Virus record (IMG/VR): IMGVR_UViG_3300043419_000081
Span: 1 to 27,463 of that record
Reading direction: 5' to 3' (one strand)
Length of the DNA: 27,463 nt
From: a virus
The position numbers and the translations under genes are program-made. Numbering within the stretch: the stretch's first letter is position 1; each line of letters opens with the position of its first letter. Shown piece by piece: positions 7,923 through 17,358 of this stretch. The notes under the pieces were generated by a model. The model did no database searches, was not told where the DNA came from, and saw only the letters and a program-made list of their open reading frames with translations.

Positions 7923-9611
7923 ATGCCATTACCAGTATACCAACAATCAGGATTACTATCTCAGCCTACTCAAAAGTTAGACTTTGCTGACTTGCGTGAG
8001 AGCGAAAGAACGTCACAAATGATAGGTCAGTCTCTTGATCGGTTGAGTGAATTTGCGTTTAAAGTTGCTGCAAAAACTGCTGCTCGTGAAGGTGAGCAAT
8101 GGGCATATAACAATCCAATCTCTGACGAGCAGATCATGGCTGCAAAGCAGGGATCATTAGATATTGCAATACAGGCTCCAAAAGCTGGCACAATATTTGG
8201 TGACGCAGCAAGAAAAATACAGGCTGGTCAACTTAGATCTACGCTAGAGCTTGCGGCTAGAAGTGAGATTGCCAGTATATACAAGCAAGTTGAGGCTGGT
8301 CAGATTACAAATATTAGACAGCTAGATGACCAGTTCTACGGCATTGCAAAAGGTAACGGTAATGTAATTGCAAAACTAGATCCAGAGCAAGCTAATGCTT
8401 TTAGGGCATCAGTAGCTACTGCATCAAACGTAGTGTATCAAGCGGCTGCTAAGAGAATTGGTGAATTTAATGCAAAGGTTATTGAAGAAAACGTCAATAG
8501 ATCTTTAAGTGATTTTGACTCTCAAGTTAGAGCAAGTATTGATAAAGAGACAGATCCTAAAAAGCTAAATGATCTTATATTTATTGAGCGTAATAAAAGA
8601 TTAGATCTTATTGCACAGACGTATGATCCTATTGCGTTTGCTAATACTCAAAAGAATTTAGATACAAGAACTGAGAAAGCTTATGTTGATAGGCTTTCAA
8701 ATTACTTTTCTTCTGATGAGTTCGGACAGTCTACTCCTGAAAATAGTTTGGCATCAAGAATGCAAGCTATTCAAGAAGGAAACACAGCTAAGTATCAAGA
8801 TTTATGGAAAACACTTCCCACAGAAACACGAGATAAAGTTATAGACCAATTCTACAATTCAGAAAGTAAAAAAGAAAAGTTTAGACAGGATGATTTTTCT
8901 CGTAAGGAAAAGTTAAATAAAGAAGAGGCAATGCTTGCAAGAGATGATTTCTACACTGGAAAAATAACTGGTGATGATCTTGTAAATATATTACTCAGCA
9001 CTGGTCAAGCAAGCAGTGCAGAAATAAAAGCAATTAGAAATGGTCAGGATAAATCTCCTGCTAATTTTGAATTTATGTTTAGTTTAGAACAGCGAATTGC
9101 ATTAAATAAAATTGGCGAAAATGAATTAAGGCAATTTGCAAAAGACGGAAAAATTAGTTGGGAAGAGGCTCATACTCTTGGCAAGCAAATACGATCACAA
9201 GACAAAGATTTGTCTATGGCTAAAAATATTATTGACAATGGTCTTGGTATATCTGATCCATTCCAAGCTGGTATGGATGATGCAAAAAGAAAATCTGCTG
9301 CATTAAAGAATCAAATTACATTTGAGTATTTAGAGGCTCGTAAAAAAGGTGAGCCATTTGATGTTACTACACGAGCGCAACAATTAGTTAGCGCTGGTCA
9401 GTCTGATCAAAAATTAAAAAATATTGATGAGGAATATAAAGCTTTAAAAACTGTATTTGGAAAAATGAAGAATGGAGTTGCTCCACCTGAAAAAGGTAAA
9501 TTCTTTACACCTGAAGAAATAAAAAGAAAAAATAAAGAATATGAATTTTCTGATGAGGATATGAATAAGTTAATGAAAGCCCAAGAAAGAATGAGAGAGG
9601 CTATGAAATGA
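7923..9611 (+). CDS. Internal virion protein (T7 gp15-like position)
   Basis: A 562-residue, largely helical and highly charged protein with no membrane segment. It begins MPLPVYQQSGLLSQP; proline-rich openings of this sort are common in podophage internal virion proteins. It probably forms part of the DNA-ejection tube together with its neighbours. The second half (roughly residues 200-562) is strikingly rich in Lys, Asn, Glu and Asp and the DNA is more AT-rich than the rest of the structural module. The stop overlaps the next start by 4 bases (ATGA). The ribosome-binding site is weak (AGG about 10 bases upstream). Function is inferred from position, not from a recognised domain. Confidence 0.7.
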   Translation: MPLPVYQQSGLLSQPTQKLDFADLRESERTSQMIGQSLDRLSEFAFKVAAKTAAREGEQWAYNNPISDEQIMAAKQGSLDIAIQAPKAGTIFGDAARKIQAGQLRSTLELAARSEIASIYKQVEAGQITNIRQLDDQFYGIAKGNGNVIAKLDPEQANAFRASVATASNVVYQAAAKRIGEFNAKVIEENVNRSLSDFDSQVRASIDKETDPKKLNDLIFIERNKRLDLIAQTYDPIAFANTQKNLDTRTEKAYVDRLSNYFSSDEFGQSTPENSLASRMQAIQEGNTAKYQDLWKTLPTETRDKVIDQFYNSESKKEKFRQDDFSRKEKLNKEEAMLARDDFYTGKITGDDLVNILLSTGQASSAEIKAIRNGQDKSPANFEFMFSLEQRIALNKIGENELRQFAKDGKISWEEAHTLGKQIRSQDKDLSMAKNIIDNGLGISDPFQAGMDDAKRKSAALKNQITFEYLEARKKGEPFDVTTRAQQLVSAGQSDQKLKNIDEEYKALKTVFGKMKNGVAPPEKGKFFTPEEIKRKNKEYEFSDEDMNKLMKAQERMREAMK

Positions 9612-11752
9612 ACTTGGAAGAAAAGTTTTTAAACTCTGCTGCTGCTGCATTACCTACTGCTGAGATAGAAGAAGGTGATCCTAACTTTCGTGGTCCAGTT
9701 CCACCAGCTGCACAGTTAGAAGCTCCAATGGGTGAGGTTAAATTAACACCAGAATCTCCAGAAGCTATGGCTCGTGTTGCTGCTGATCCAAGCACAGCTG
9801 CTAGTGTTATTGGTCAACAAGTACCAACTGATGAACGTATTACACCAACTGGCGCTATGCCAACTACTGGTCGTGTATTTCCAGAAGAAACATCATCAAT
9901 TCAAAATATACCTCGAACACAATTAGAGGAAATGATGGGTAACATTGGATCTGCAATACAGTCTGGCGCTGAGTATCTAGACTTTGCTGTGATTGGCTTA
10001 CCTGATGTTGGCACTCTTACTTTAAAGGATCTAACTGTAGGCGATCTTGGTAAAGTAATGGAGGCTATGAGTTATGGCTTTACTCCTACTACTGGCGAAG
10101 GTCAAACTCTACGTCCTACACCAGAGGCACTAGATCTGCTGAATGCTATACCTGCATTCCAAGCTGCTAGTAAAGCAGTTAAGTATGGCGCTAAAGGATT
10201 AAGGGCTGGCGCTGAAGCATTGGCTCCTGCTGCTGCTGATGTAATTGAATCTGGTTTGCGTAAGACTGGCATGATTGCAGACATAGTTCCATTCACAGCT
10301 AAAGGAAAGTTATCTGACATCACAAACACCATAACAGAATTAAGCACTGCTGGTGTTGAGCCTAAGTCAATAATGGAAGCTGAGAAAGCATTATCAAATG
10401 GTGACAGAGTATTTGCATTTGCCGAAATGGATGAGATGCCAATGCTTATAAAAAATGTTGGCGATTTAAAAGCATACACTCCAGATCAATTACTTGTATT
10501 GCCAGCTAAACAGCAAGCACAAACAGCTGCTCAAGTAGTAACTCCTGTTACAGATAAAGCAGGTAAAGTTAAAAAAGGTAAAACAGCTGAAGTAAATATG
10601 GCTATCTATGATGAGCCTATACCAGTTCAGCCTAGCGTAAAAACTTTATCTGGATCATTTGATAATGCTCTTTCTTCATACCTTTCATTGCCGCCAGATC
10701 AGCAAGCAGTAAAGTCAAGAGAGGCTAATACAGCATTAGCAAAATGGCTTGGTGTTGGTAAGGATGGTAAGACAAGAGCTTTACTTGGTAAAAATCAAAA
10801 GTTACTAAAGACTGAAACTGGTGTTAAAGGTGAAGAGGCTGTTACTTTACCTGATGGTAGAGGTGTTGAAAACTCAGGATTAGCATTATCTCCTGCATTC
10901 AAAGAAGGTAAATTTACTACCTGTCCTAATTCAGCATCATGTGCTGAAGATTGTTTAGGAAAAACTTCTGGTGGATATTTCCAGTTTGGTGGTGGAAAAG
11001 ATTTAACTAAGATGATTGGACCACGTTTAGAAAGCTTTAGACGTACACAGGCATTTATGCGTGATCCAGAAAACTTTGCTATCAAGCTGCATAATGAAAT
11101 TAGCGCAATGAAGTTTATTGCTGCACAAAATGGAAACCATCTTGCTTTACGTTTAAATGTTTTATCTGACATTAATCCTAGAGTGCATGAGCAATTAATT
11201 AAGGCTCATCCAGATGTGACTTTCTATGACTACACTAAAAATAACACTAATCCTATAGCGCCTAATCATCACTATACATACTCATCAACAGGTGTCAGCC
11301 AGAATGTTAATGGTGTGGAAGTTATGAATTCCAATCAAAACTGGAAGCAAATGAGACGCAGATTAGATGAGGGTAAGAATGTTGCTATGGCATTTAGCCA
11401 TAAGAGCTTATTGCCTGAAACTATATTGGATGAAGAAACAGGGAAAATATATAAAGTCATTAATGGCGATGCCCATGACTTTAGACCAATGGATGCGGTT
11501 CCAGCTGGTGTTGATGGTGTAATTGTTGGATTGAAAAATAAAGCAACAACAAGATCCGCAACTGGCGCAGCTAAAGATTCTAAGGGATTCTTTGTAAATT
11601 ACGATCCAGAAATACCAATGGTAAAAGGCAAGCGGGGTAGAGATGAATCAGGTAATTTAATGATTCAAAATACACAGGTAAAAATAGCCAAGCAAGGCAC
11701 TGGTCAGATTACAATGACGAATGATTACACTCCAATGAAGGAGGCAAAGTGA
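9608..11752 (+). CDS. Large virion-module protein with C-terminal GP88/DUF7227-like domain
   Basis: A 714-residue protein. The first ~390 residues are low-complexity, Ala/Pro/Thr-rich with helical stretches, as in other ejection proteins. From about residue 415 a distinct domain begins with a Cys cluster, FTTCPNSASCAEDCLGK (C-x5-C-x3-C, about residues 438-448). It is followed by an ARxxxTxxFMRDP-type helix, a LALRLNVLSDI strand, DVTFYDYTKN, FSHKSLLPETI and VINGDAHDFRPMD. This order matches a free-standing phage protein family I know as gene product 88/DUF7227, proposed to be a metal-cluster-type barrel enzyme of unknown reaction. Its fusion to a virion protein is unusual. It is coupled to its neighbours by an ATGA overlap upstream and a GTGA overlap downstream. 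Confidence 0.75.
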   Translation: MNLEEKFLNSAAAALPTAEIEEGDPNFRGPVPPAAQLEAPMGEVKLTPESPEAMARVAADPSTAASVIGQQVPTDERITPTGAMPTTGRVFPEETSSIQNIPRTQLEEMMGNIGSAIQSGAEYLDFAVIGLPDVGTLTLKDLTVGDLGKVMEAMSYGFTPTTGEGQTLRPTPEALDLLNAIPAFQAASKAVKYGAKGLRAGAEALAPAAADVIESGLRKTGMIADIVPFTAKGKLSDITNTITELSTAGVEPKSIMEAEKALSNGDRVFAFAEMDEMPMLIKNVGDLKAYTPDQLLVLPAKQQAQTAAQVVTPVTDKAGKVKKGKTAEVNMAIYDEPIPVQPSVKTLSGSFDNALSSYLSLPPDQQAVKSREANTALAKWLGVGKDGKTRALLGKNQKLLKTETGVKGEEAVTLPDGRGVENSGLALSPAFKEGKFTTCPNSASCAEDCLGKTSGGYFQFGGGKDLTKMIGPRLESFRRTQAFMRDPENFAIKLHNEISAMKFIAAQNGNHLALRLNVLSDINPRVHEQLIKAHPDVTFYDYTKNNTNPIAPNHHYTYSSTGVSQNVNGVEVMNSNQNWKQMRRRLDEGKNVAMAFSHKSLLPETILDEETGKIYKVINGDAHDFRPMDAVPAGVDGVIVGLKNKATTRSATGAAKDSKGFFVNYDPEIPMVKGKRGRDESGNLMIQNTQVKIAKQGTGQITMTNDYTPMKEAK

Positions 11753-11919
11753 AAACAAATATAAAACTTAATGAAGAAGATTTTCTGCAGCAATTTCCAA
11801 ATGAGGATAAGTTTGTAGATAATGAACAGTCATTGCCAGAATGGTATGAGTTGAACGGTGGTCAGCCTATTCCAGTCGGAAAGCCTTTGAACTTAGCAGA
11901 TTTGCAAATGAAGGAATGA
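11749..11919 (+). CDS. Small hypothetical protein, 56 residues, GTG start
   Basis: An acidic, soluble 56-residue reading frame in the gap between two large virion genes. GTG at 11749 overlaps the stop of the upstream gene (GTGA) and has a strong AAGGAGG at 11738-11744. The stop at 11917-11919 is one base before the next ATG, so the three genes are contiguous. The sequence has FLQQFPNEDKF near residue 13, LPEWYELNGGQPIPVGKP in the middle, and ends NLADLQMKE. I do not recognise a family. Spacing and ribosome-binding site make it very likely to be translated; it may be a chaperone or linker for the neighbouring ejection proteins. Confidence 0.75.
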   Translation: MKTNIKLNEEDFLQQFPNEDKFVDNEQSLPEWYELNGGQPIPVGKPLNLADLQMKE

Positions 11920-11920
11920 T

Positions 11921-14851
11921 ATGGCAATCGAATCACTTAGCCAGCGCCTAGACCAGCTAACTCCTGAGAATCTACAGGTACAGCAGACGCTACCTAACAT
12001 TGAGCCTCCACCAATTGACATGGAGGCTGATGCCATTTTACCTGCTGTCGAACAGCAGCCAGATCAGTTTGAGCCAGAGGCTGGACTAATTACGCAGCTA
12101 GTTAAAAAGATCAAGAAAGTTCCAGCTGGAGCAGAGCGCAAGATCCTGCAAAAGGATATCCAGTCTGGCAAGGTTGGTACATACTCTGTAATTAAAGAGA
12201 CTGCCCCAGTCAATGAAATTTTGAACAAGGCTCCCACTACGACAGCATCAGGCAAGCCATCTCCTACTCAAGAACAGTTAGATGCTGGTGTACAAAAGAC
12301 TGTATTTAATCTAGATCAGATTAAGGACGTAGATGGTGTGCGTCAATTCATTGAGGCTACCGCATTAGAGTATGGCGCTGATAAGCTACCTAAGATCTCT
12401 TATAAGGAAGTAGCTGAGAAGGCTGCATTAGATGGATATGATGAGCGATTCTTGGCTCGTATACTTGATCCTAAAGTACAGACCACTGCTAGTCCAGAGG
12501 AAGCATACAAAATGTTGCTGGCTATTACTGATGCTGGCAAACGTGCGTTTGATCTTGGTCAACAGGTAAAGGCTGCGGCTGCATCAGGCAATCTTACGGC
12601 TGATCTTGCTACTCAATTCCATCAGGCTGTGGCTCTTGAGGGTGTGCTATTAAAAGCATCCAAAGGTAGACAGGCTGACATTGCTAGGACGCTGGGTATA
12701 TTCTCACAGGCTCGTACATCAACCGCAGCCAGAGGCGCACAGTTAGAGACAATCCTTAATGAGGCTGGTGGCATTAGGAATTCATTCGAGCTTGCTAATA
12801 GCTACACTGCATTAGATAGTCGTGCTGATCGTGCTGCTTTATCTGAGAAGACTATATCAGGCACAGTGCGTGATATATGGTACTCGACATGGATCAACGG
12901 TCTATTGTCTTCTCCAGTTACCCATGCAAAGAACATAGTAGGTAATGCTGCATTTGGTGCGTATCAACTTCCAGAAAGAGTTATAGCGTCAGGTATTGGC
13001 AAGGCTAGGAATTTTGTTTTTAGAGGTGGCGAGGAAGCTATCCAGCTAAATGAAATTTATGCACAAGCAATGGGTATGCTACAAGGTATGCGTGAAGGTG
13101 GACACATATCTGTTACTGCATTTAAAAAGAATGAGCCTACTGATGCGCTGGCTAAGATTGAGAACTTCAGAAATGGTAGAGACACGTTTGATGTTTCATT
13201 TGGTGACTCTACTACTGCAAAAGCGCTTAATGGAGCAATGAAGTTTTGGGGTGGTTTTGTAACTATTCCTAGTCGCACATTAATGGCAGAGGATGAATTC
13301 TTTAAAGCTGTCGGATACCGCATGGAATTGAATGCGCTAGTAACTAGAGAGTCCAATAAAGAATATAGCAACTTAATTAAGAATGGTGTTGATGAAACTA
13401 CAGCTGCACAGCAATCAGCAGTATTACATCAAAAGCTTTTGGTTGAGCCTACAGCTGAAATAGAAGAGGCAGCTAAATCAATGGCTTCAACTGTTACCTT
13501 TACAAGAGAACTTGAGGAAGGTTTGCAGGGCGCTCAAAGATTCTTAAAGGACACTCCAGTCCTAAAAATATTCTTCCCATTTGTGAAGACTCCTACCAAT
13601 ATTGCGATGGAGGCTATGAGTCGCACACCAATTATAAATCTTACTTCACCTAGATTTTGGGCTGATTACAATGCTGGTGGTATCCGCAGAGATATGTCGA
13701 TGGCTAGAGTTGCTCTTGGCGCTGGCATTATTTATGGCGCTGGAACTTATGCTCTTGATGGCAAAGTAACTGGATATGGTCCAATGAGAGCGCAAGACAA
13801 AGCTGCACTTGAAGGTACAGGCTGGCAGCAATTCTCATTTGTGTTTAATAGATCTGATGTGAGTCCAGAATTACTTTCTCAATACAAAGAAATAACTCAG
13901 GTCAAAGAGACACCAGATAAAGTATATGTTAGCTACGCTGGTATTGAGCCATTCTCCTCCATTATGTCTATTGCTGCCACAGCTGGTGAGTATGCAATGG
14001 TGGACGGAAGTGAGGCAGACATGGAAAAACTTATGATGGGTGGCGCTCTAGGTTTATACCAATACACATCTGAACAGCCTATGCTGCAAGGCTATGGTGA
14101 GTTGATGAAAATGCTTTCGTCTAAGGCGCAGGATGCACCATCAATGCTTTATAACGTGATGGCGCAGGTATCCAAACAGACCAGCTCATATGTGATTGGT
14201 GGATCTCCTGCTGGCGCTTACTCGTCATTTATTGCAGGTATTGAGCGTATCCTAAAACCAGAGAAAAGCTTGGTCATGGAGGCAGTATCTCCTGATGATG
14301 TAGATCTTATATCTGGCGCGCAAAAGGGATTTTGGGAGGCTTATGCACAAGCTAAGTCTAGGAATCCGCTGACATCAGACACTCTTCCAGTGCAGCTAGA
14401 TGCCATCACAGGAGAAGAAAAGCGTATTGGTAAGGGTAACTGGGCTGAGTTCTTTGATCCATTTAAATCAAGCGATGGTAAGTATTCTCCAGCTCATGCG
14501 GTACTAGTGGAATACGGTGTGCCAATGCCTAAGATCCCTAAGAAAATTGATGGTGTTGAATTAACAGATAAACAATATAATCAATGGATTGAAATTGCTA
14601 CGACTAAGTTTAAACTTGAGGACAATCTTATCAAGATGGCTAGTAGCGATGGCTTTAAGAGATTAGCATCAAGGGATCTGGCAGCTGCTCAGACTTTGCT
14701 TGGTAAGGTGATCTCTGATGCATACACAGGCACACCAGAAAACATGGGTGCTAAGTATTTATTATTGGCTGATCCAGAGAATCGAGACTTGTACGATGCA
14801 ATTCAAGGTGTGAAAGAAATGCAGCGTGAAGAAGGTAAATATAAACGGTAA
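11921..14851 (+). CDS. Large internal virion (DNA-ejection) protein
   Basis: A 976-residue protein of the large podophage internal-virion type. The N-terminus is proline-rich (IEPPPIDMEAD). The middle carries a DIWYSTWINGLLSSPVTHAKN motif near residues 320-340, which I recall from many podophage and prophage large virion proteins. A hydrophobic segment (ALGAGIIYGAGTYAL, about residues 599-613) may cross or touch a membrane during ejection. It occupies the T7 gp16-like position just before the tail fibre gene. No lytic transglycosylase signature (the usual Glu-Ser and AYN motifs) was found, unlike T7 gp16. The start is ATG one base after the upstream stop. Confidence 0.8.
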   Translation: MAIESLSQRLDQLTPENLQVQQTLPNIEPPPIDMEADAILPAVEQQPDQFEPEAGLITQLVKKIKKVPAGAERKILQKDIQSGKVGTYSVIKETAPVNEILNKAPTTTASGKPSPTQEQLDAGVQKTVFNLDQIKDVDGVRQFIEATALEYGADKLPKISYKEVAEKAALDGYDERFLARILDPKVQTTASPEEAYKMLLAITDAGKRAFDLGQQVKAAAASGNLTADLATQFHQAVALEGVLLKASKGRQADIARTLGIFSQARTSTAARGAQLETILNEAGGIRNSFELANSYTALDSRADRAALSEKTISGTVRDIWYSTWINGLLSSPVTHAKNIVGNAAFGAYQLPERVIASGIGKARNFVFRGGEEAIQLNEIYAQAMGMLQGMREGGHISVTAFKKNEPTDALAKIENFRNGRDTFDVSFGDSTTAKALNGAMKFWGGFVTIPSRTLMAEDEFFKAVGYRMELNALVTRESNKEYSNLIKNGVDETTAAQQSAVLHQKLLVEPTAEIEEAAKSMASTVTFTRELEEGLQGAQRFLKDTPVLKIFFPFVKTPTNIAMEAMSRTPIINLTSPRFWADYNAGGIRRDMSMARVALGAGIIYGAGTYALDGKVTGYGPMRAQDKAALEGTGWQQFSFVFNRSDVSPELLSQYKEITQVKETPDKVYVSYAGIEPFSSIMSIAATAGEYAMVDGSEADMEKLMMGGALGLYQYTSEQPMLQGYGELMKMLSSKAQDAPSMLYNVMAQVSKQTSSYVIGGSPAGAYSSFIAGIERILKPEKSLVMEAVSPDDVDLISGAQKGFWEAYAQAKSRNPLTSDTLPVQLDAITGEEKRIGKGNWAEFFDPFKSSDGKYSPAHAVLVEYGVPMPKIPKKIDGVELTDKQYNQWIEIATTKFKLEDNLIKMASSDGFKRLASRDLAAAQTLLGKVISDAYTGTPENMGAKYLLLADPENRDLYDAIQGVKEMQREEGKYKR

Positions 14852-14859
14852 GGACTAAC

Positions 14860-16755
14860 ATGGCAAACTATCCAATATCAAACGTATCACGAAGAGTGGT
14901 CTACACAGGTAGTGCTGGTGTGGGTCCATACTCATTTTCATTCGAGATCATTGCAGCTGGTGACGTAGATGTCTATAAGAATGACACGCTACTTAGCCTG
15001 ACTACTAACTACACAGTAACGATCAATAGCAATGGCACAGGCTCTGTGACTCTTGTATCAGCTGCTACTGGCAGTGATCGCATTACCATTGTCGGAGCTA
15101 GAGCAATTGAGCGCACCACAGACTTTGTAACTGGTGGTGACTTGTTTGCGAATACTCTGAATGAAGAGATCGACTCACAGACTATCTTTGTACAGCAGGT
15201 AGCAGAGACAGCGGAGCGCTCGATTAAGGCTCCAGTAACTGATCCTACCAACATCAACATGACTTTACCATCACAGACTTCACGAGTTGGTAAGACGTTA
15301 GCATTTGATTCTGATGGTAATCCTATAGCTGGTGATCCAATTGGTAACTGGCGAGGTAACTGGACTACAGCTACATCATATCAAAATCGTGACTTGATTA
15401 AAGACACGACAAACAGCAATGTATATATTTCATTGGCTGCTCATACATCAACTGGATCATTGCCAATTAGCACTAATGCTGATTCTGCAAAATGGGGATT
15501 GGTTGTAGATGCTGCTGCTGCTGGAACTTCAGCTACTAATGCTGCTGCTTCAGCTAGTGCTGCCTCATCAAGTGCAAGCTCTGCAAGTACCTCTGCTTCT
15601 AATGCTTCTAGCTCTGCATCAAGTGCGTCAACGTCTGCTACTACAGCAACAACTCAAGCAACTAATGCATCTAACAGCGCAACATCTGCATCTACTAGCG
15701 CAACTAACGCAAGTAACAGCGCAACATCTGCATCAACATCAGCTACGTCTGCTACTAATAGCGCATCATCCGCAACATCATCCGCAAGCACAGCATCAAC
15801 AGCTGCATCTAATGCATCAACATCTGAAAGTAATGCCGCAACAAGTGCTACAAATGCATCAAATAGTCAAAGTGCGGCAGCGACATCTGCAACGAATGCA
15901 AGCAATAGCGCATCTTCTGCATCTACATCAGCTACTAATGCAAGCAATAGTGCTACTTCTGCGAATACTGCAAAGGTTGCTGCTGAGTCAGCAAGAGATT
16001 CTGCACTGGCTGCATTAGATAACTTTGATGATCGTTACTTAGGACAAAAATCTACTGCTCCTACTTTGGATAATGATGGCAATGCTCTTGTTACTGGTGC
16101 GCTGTACTTTAATACAACAACAAATGTAATGAATGTTTATGATGGTACGCAGTGGCTTGCTGCTTATGCGTCTTTATCTGGCGCATTACTTGTTGCAAAT
16201 AATCTTTCCGATCTTAGTAATGCTGGCACAGCAAGAACAAACTTGGGATTATCATCTGCTACCCAAGCTGAAATGGAAGCTGGAACGGAAGCTAATCTAA
16301 GATCTGTTTCTCCACTTAGAGTTAAACAAGCAATATCAGCTCTAGCTCCAGTGGCATTCCCAACTGGAACCAAATTAATTTTTGCTCAAACAGCTGCGCC
16401 AACTGGATGGACTAAAGATACTACGCATGATAATAAAGCTTTGCGTGTTGTAACGGGTACAGCAGCATCTGGTGGTACGGTAGGTTTTACTACAGCGTTT
16501 GCTTCTAAAGCGGTAAGTGGAACAGTTGATAATACTACATTATCTAGCGCACAACTTGCTGCACATAACCACACTTACGCAGGATTTTCGTCTGGTGGCG
16601 CTGGTGGCGCTTTGGGTGGTGGTGGAGGCGCTAATTATACTTTTACAACTAATAATTCATCTGGTGGTGGAGGCGCACATAACCACTCATTTACTGGAAC
16701 CGCTATAGATTTAGCTGTGCAATATGTTGATGTAATCATTGCTACTAAAAATTAA
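14860..16755 (+). CDS. Tail fibre protein
   Basis: A 631-residue fibre. Residues 1-150 resemble the T7 gp17 N-terminal tail-binding domain (starts MANYPISNVSRRVVYTGSAG, with FANTLNEEIDSQTIFVQQVAE around 90-110). Residues about 222-375 are almost purely Ala, Ser, Thr and Asn in heptad-like repeats, a flexible or trimeric shaft. Next come FDDRYLGQKSTAPTLDNDG and a tail-repeat motif (LVANNLSDLSNAGTARTNLGL). The tip resembles a collar domain (TAAPTGWTKDT) with two HNH-type His boxes (AAHNHTY, GAHNHSF), as in fibre tips that bind metal. It should be the receptor-binding protein. It starts 8 bases after the previous stop. Confidence 0.93.
   Translation: MANYPISNVSRRVVYTGSAGVGPYSFSFEIIAAGDVDVYKNDTLLSLTTNYTVTINSNGTGSVTLVSAATGSDRITIVGARAIERTTDFVTGGDLFANTLNEEIDSQTIFVQQVAETAERSIKAPVTDPTNINMTLPSQTSRVGKTLAFDSDGNPIAGDPIGNWRGNWTTATSYQNRDLIKDTTNSNVYISLAAHTSTGSLPISTNADSAKWGLVVDAAAAGTSATNAAASASAASSSASSASTSASNASSSASSASTSATTATTQATNASNSATSASTSATNASNSATSASTSATSATNSASSATSSASTASTAASNASTSESNAATSATNASNSQSAAATSATNASNSASSASTSATNASNSATSANTAKVAAESARDSALAALDNFDDRYLGQKSTAPTLDNDGNALVTGALYFNTTTNVMNVYDGTQWLAAYASLSGALLVANNLSDLSNAGTARTNLGLSSATQAEMEAGTEANLRSVSPLRVKQAISALAPVAFPTGTKLIFAQTAAPTGWTKDTTHDNKALRVVTGTAASGGTVGFTTAFASKAVSGTVDNTTLSSAQLAAHNHTYAGFSSGGAGGALGGGGGANYTFTTNNSSGGGGAHNHSFTGTAIDLAVQYVDVIIATKN
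15525..15980 (+). repeat. Ala/Ser/Thr/Asn-coding tandem repeat in the fibre shaft
   Basis: Degenerate repeats based on GCA/TCA/ACT/AAT codons. One 21-base unit, starting TAACAGCGCAACATC, recurs exactly at 15672-15692 and 15714-15734, a 42-base (14-residue) period. The codon mixture makes open frames in other phases, which are artefacts. Such repeats can expand or contract by slippage and so change fibre length. Confidence 0.8.
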
Positions 16756-16757
16756 TT

Positions 16758-17087
16758 ATGGAACTAAAACCTAAAAACGGATGCCCTCTTAATTCTTTTG
16801 ATCCTTGTAAGCAGCTTGATTGTGCATGGTTTACTCAAGTGCGAGGAACAAATCCTAACACTGGGAAAGAAGTTGATGAATGGGCTTGTGCAATTTCGTG
16901 GATTCCAATGCTTACAATTGAAAATAGCCAACAGCAAAGACAAACAGGCGCAGCAATTGAGTCTTTTAGAAATGAAATGGTAAAAGCAAATCAAATAGGG
17001 CAGCAAGTATTAATTGCTACAGCTAGAGAAAACCAAGCAAAACAAATTTTTATAGGAGAAAAAAATGAGAATGATAATTTTAATTGA
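16758..17087 (+). CDS. Conserved phage protein, Cys-containing, after the tail fibre
   Basis: A 109-residue soluble protein. The N-terminal half has a cysteine pattern (GCPLNSFDPCKQLDCAW, C9/C17/C22 and later a WAC near 44) that could bind metal. It is followed by a highly typical SWIPMLTIENSQQQRQTGAA and IESFRNEMVKAN region. I recall very similar proteins from phages of Burkholderia and other proteobacteria, always hypothetical. It begins right after the fibre stop and overlaps the following gene by 23 bases. The location suggests a fibre-related or lysis-adjacent role, but that is inference. Confidence 0.8.
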   Translation: MELKPKNGCPLNSFDPCKQLDCAWFTQVRGTNPNTGKEVDEWACAISWIPMLTIENSQQQRQTGAAIESFRNEMVKANQIGQQVLIATARENQAKQIFIGEKNENDNFN

Positions 17088-17343
17088 TGATAAAAGAGTT
17101 GCGATAGATGGTGAAGGATATAATGATCTTAATTTATCTTTTATTGATCCAACTATTCATGCAGTGCAATGGTACGGCACATATGGAGAAGTTGAACATA
17201 AAGACCTTGCTACAGGTAAGATGATTGGTAATCGTAAGATTCAAAATATAGATGAGTTTCAACAAGCAATTACAGTATGGCAAGCCGCAAAAGATTTGGA
17301 AGCAGCACGTATAGAATCTGAGCTTTTATCTATACAAACATAA
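17065..17343 (+). CDS. Small conserved phage protein (possible fibre-associated)
   Basis: A 92-residue protein beginning MRMIILIDDKRVAIDGEGYN, followed by LSFIDPTIHAVQWYGTYGEVE and a helical acidic tail (about residues 60-92). Short proteins with the same IDG-x-GY-x-(D/N)L-x-x-(D/S)(F)IDP and AVQWYG motifs occur near fibre and lysis genes in phages of Gram-negative bacteria; none has a proven role that I know of. AGGAG lies 7-8 bases upstream of the ATG. The gene overlaps the end of the preceding one in a different frame. Confidence 0.75.
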   Translation: MRMIILIDDKRVAIDGEGYNDLNLSFIDPTIHAVQWYGTYGEVEHKDLATGKMIGNRKIQNIDEFQQAITVWQAAKDLEAARIESELLSIQT

Positions 17344-17358
17344 TTAAATGAGTAAATC

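Noticed and set aside
10102-11172. Two minus-strand frames of 125 codons each (10102-10479 and 10795-11172)
   Set aside because: Both are antisense to the GP88-like gene and lack start signals or family features.
15600-15970. CRISPR-like array of short repeats
   Set aside because: Repeats are degenerate, in frame and coding within the fibre; there are no unique spacers.
15509-16018. Open frame of 169 codons, almost only Leu, Gln and His
   Set aside because: It is the +1 shadow of the fibre repeat; the repeated GCA/TCA codons leave other frames open.
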